Assembly (NCBI GenBank): GCA_025349905.2
Contig: MU625180.1
Span: 1-10,006, forward strand
Origin: Blastocladiella britannica
Lineage: Eukaryota; Blastocladiomycota; Blastocladiomycetes; Blastocladiales; Blastocladiaceae
Length of the DNA: 10,006 bases
Reading direction: 5' to 3'
The notes beneath the pieces are model-generated. The model was not told where the DNA came from, did not search any database, and worked only from the letters and a program-made list of their open reading frames with translations. The number at the start of each line of letters is the position of its first letter. The first letter of the stretch is position 1. A program made the position numbers and the translations under genes. Shown piece after piece: positions 8,679-10,006 of the stretch.

Positions 8679-10006
8679 ATGCGACTCTTTCTGTTCGTGG
8701 CAAGTCTGGCCGCGATTCTCTCGCTCGCTCATGCTTCATCCCTAGGTTGCGGAAACAATGCCGATATACTACCTGACGTCAGGGCGATGGTTCCCTGCTG
8801 GAAGAGCACTGTCAATATGAAAGGCGAGCCTATTGATGACGCGCGGGACTGGCTACTGGGTACGCATGTACTAGGTCTCAGTTTGATAGACAACAATCTG
8901 GCGAATCCCTGAATACTTTGCACAGCAATAAGTTCACATATTCGAAAGCTCTGGCGCCGGCCCTCAACTACTACGGGTACTGAGTCTCAAATCCAAATTC
9001 GGGACCCAAGGGTGAAACGGCTGCCTCTTTTACGAGTATGCCACGGCCATGCAGGTCGCGGGCCGCTGGCAACCAGACTGCCCGGCCCCAACGCCCACGG
9101 GATTGGTCTTGGTTCTCATCGTCATGATTATTTTTCTCTTCCTGCCGATCTTGCTGCTCCCGTTCACGATCTATTCTCACAGAAGGGAGATCCCGCCTCG
9201 CGTCATATTCAACGCATGCTACTCGTGCATTGGCGACGACATTGCTTCTTGCTTCTCGTCCATTGCCACCGCAATCTCTGCTTGCTTTTGCTTTTGCCGT
9301 CGCCACCGTCCACTGCAGAAGATGCCAACTTCCCAAGTCGGTCTCGTTTCGGCACAGGTAACCCAACAGCCTCTGCCGCAACAATCGATGACCAGCCCCA
9401 TCGTTACCTTGGCTCGGATCGAAGTGCTGCCGACATACACGACGACCACGACCACCGCCACCACCGCCACCACCACCGTCGCCAGCGGCCCGATATGGGA
9501 ATTCGTCGACCCAATGGTTGCACCGCACCTCCACATTGACGACGCGAGTGGGTGCCGCGTAATCGTGAGTGCAACGCAAACTTCGCCCAATAACATTGCC
9601 AAGGGCACCCTGACCACCACGCACGCGATCCAAGTACCTTCGAGGACCCAAGACCTTCAGTACTTTGAGCTCCGCGTCGCCGTGCGCGACGAGGCCACGG
9701 CCATCCGAGTCGGTGTCGCCGCCAAACCCATGTCGGCGGTGCAGCTCCCCGGATCCACCCCACAGTCGGTGGCCATCAACCTCTCGTCCGGCAATGTGTA
9801 CCTCAACGGCAGCGTGTCCGGCACCGTCAGCCTTCCCGAAGTGCGAGCGACGAAACGGTGCCCGGCGCTGTGCGTTGGGATCGGAATCCGGCACTCATCG
9901 CGGACGGTGCTCATCACTATAGATGGAGTCGTCGCCTGGGAAAAGGACGGGTTGGACAGCGTGCTGGTGGGGAGCAGCTGGCGGCTGTACCCGGTGGTGG
10001 GTGCGT
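8679..10006 (+). CDS. Single-pass membrane protein with signal peptide, Cys-rich juxtamembrane segment and SPRY-like domain; partial, runs off right edge
   Basis: Exon 1 (from 8679) encodes a signal peptide, MRLFLFVASLAAILSLAHA, then SSLGCGNN and a segment with PCW. The last exon, in a different frame and open from 9016 to the edge, encodes YATAMQVAGRWQPDCP, a hydrophobic helix (about 9097-9170, GLVLVLIVMIIFLFLPILLL), a six-Cys stretch with FCFCRR near 9280-9305, an LPTY motif (9427-9438), a Thr/Ala linker and a SPRY-like domain from about 9484 (YFELRVAVRD, SSGNVYLNGS, CVGIGIRHSSRTVLITIDGV). SPRY domains bind proteins; fungal Ssh4/Ear1 combine one membrane helix with SPRY and recruit Rsp5 for vacuolar sorting, so a sorting adaptor is possible but unproven. 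The exon joins are uncertain. Frame-consistent models are 8679-8859 + 8933-8976 + 9037 onward, or 8679-8859 + 8926-8976 + 9077 onward. The most protein-like middle reading fits neither. The C-terminus is outside the window. Confidence 0.65.
9439..9480 (+). repeat. ACC/ACG trinucleotide tract encoding a Thr/Ala linker
   Basis: About 14 consecutive codons are ACG, ACC or GCC, closing with GTC, so the protein reads as a Thr-rich run broken by two Ala. It sits between the LPTY motif and the SPRY-like domain and probably acts as a flexible spacer. Imperfect triplet tracts of this kind can vary in length between strains. Confidence 0.7.

Noticed and set aside
9012..9539. 175-codon plus-strand frame overlapping the transmembrane segment
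   Set aside because: It is one frame off the membrane/SPRY reading and gives His/Arg-rich sequence with a stop, while the other frame stays open to the edge with recognisable motifs.
8971..9894. 307-codon open frame on the minus strand
   Set aside because: It is antisense to the SPRY gene, with runs of Gly opposite the Thr/Ala tract. The plus strand has a clear helix and domain.

Overview
The window looks like nuclear DNA from a fungus, probably an early-diverging lineage (chytrid or blastoclad grade). The grounds are a hevamine-like class III GH18 chitinase, a KHA1-type K+/H+ antiporter with a long cytosolic tail, dense short spliceosomal introns, GC-rich third codon positions, the standard genetic code and very compact spacing. 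The phylum is inference. I see no tRNA, rRNA, CRISPR or mobile element.

Layout, left to right. (1) On the minus strand from 434 to the left edge lies the 5' exon of a secreted GH18 chitinase; its catalytic motif is off the window. (2) Divergent from it across 65 bp is a complete six-exon REX1 RNA exonuclease gene (500-3284, plus strand, 824 aa). (3) Convergent with REX1, with only 24 bp between the stop codons, is a complete two-exon DIM1 18S rRNA dimethyladenosine transferase gene (4319-3309, minus strand, 313 aa). (4) A 370-bp divergent region with an E-box, homopolymer tracts and a 49-bp tandem duplication leads into (5) a complete seven-exon KHA1-like antiporter gene (4690-8300, plus strand, 1078 aa). 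(6) About 380 bp without a convincing gene is followed by (7) a gene for a single-pass membrane protein running off the right edge. It has a signal peptide, a transmembrane helix, a Cys-rich juxtamembrane stretch, a Thr-rich linker and a SPRY-like domain. Its SPRY half is clear, but the joins between its first exons are not.

The twelve introns in the complete genes were placed by hand from reading frame, family alignment from memory and GT-AG sites. They measure 58-69 nt and mostly follow GTAYNN...YAG. REX1 and DIM1 both act in ribosome and stable RNA maturation. The chitinase (cell wall), the antiporter (compartment pH and K+) and the SPRY membrane protein (possibly membrane-protein sorting) share no obvious pathway. 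This is an ordinary compact housekeeping region with some unusual details, not an obvious new system.
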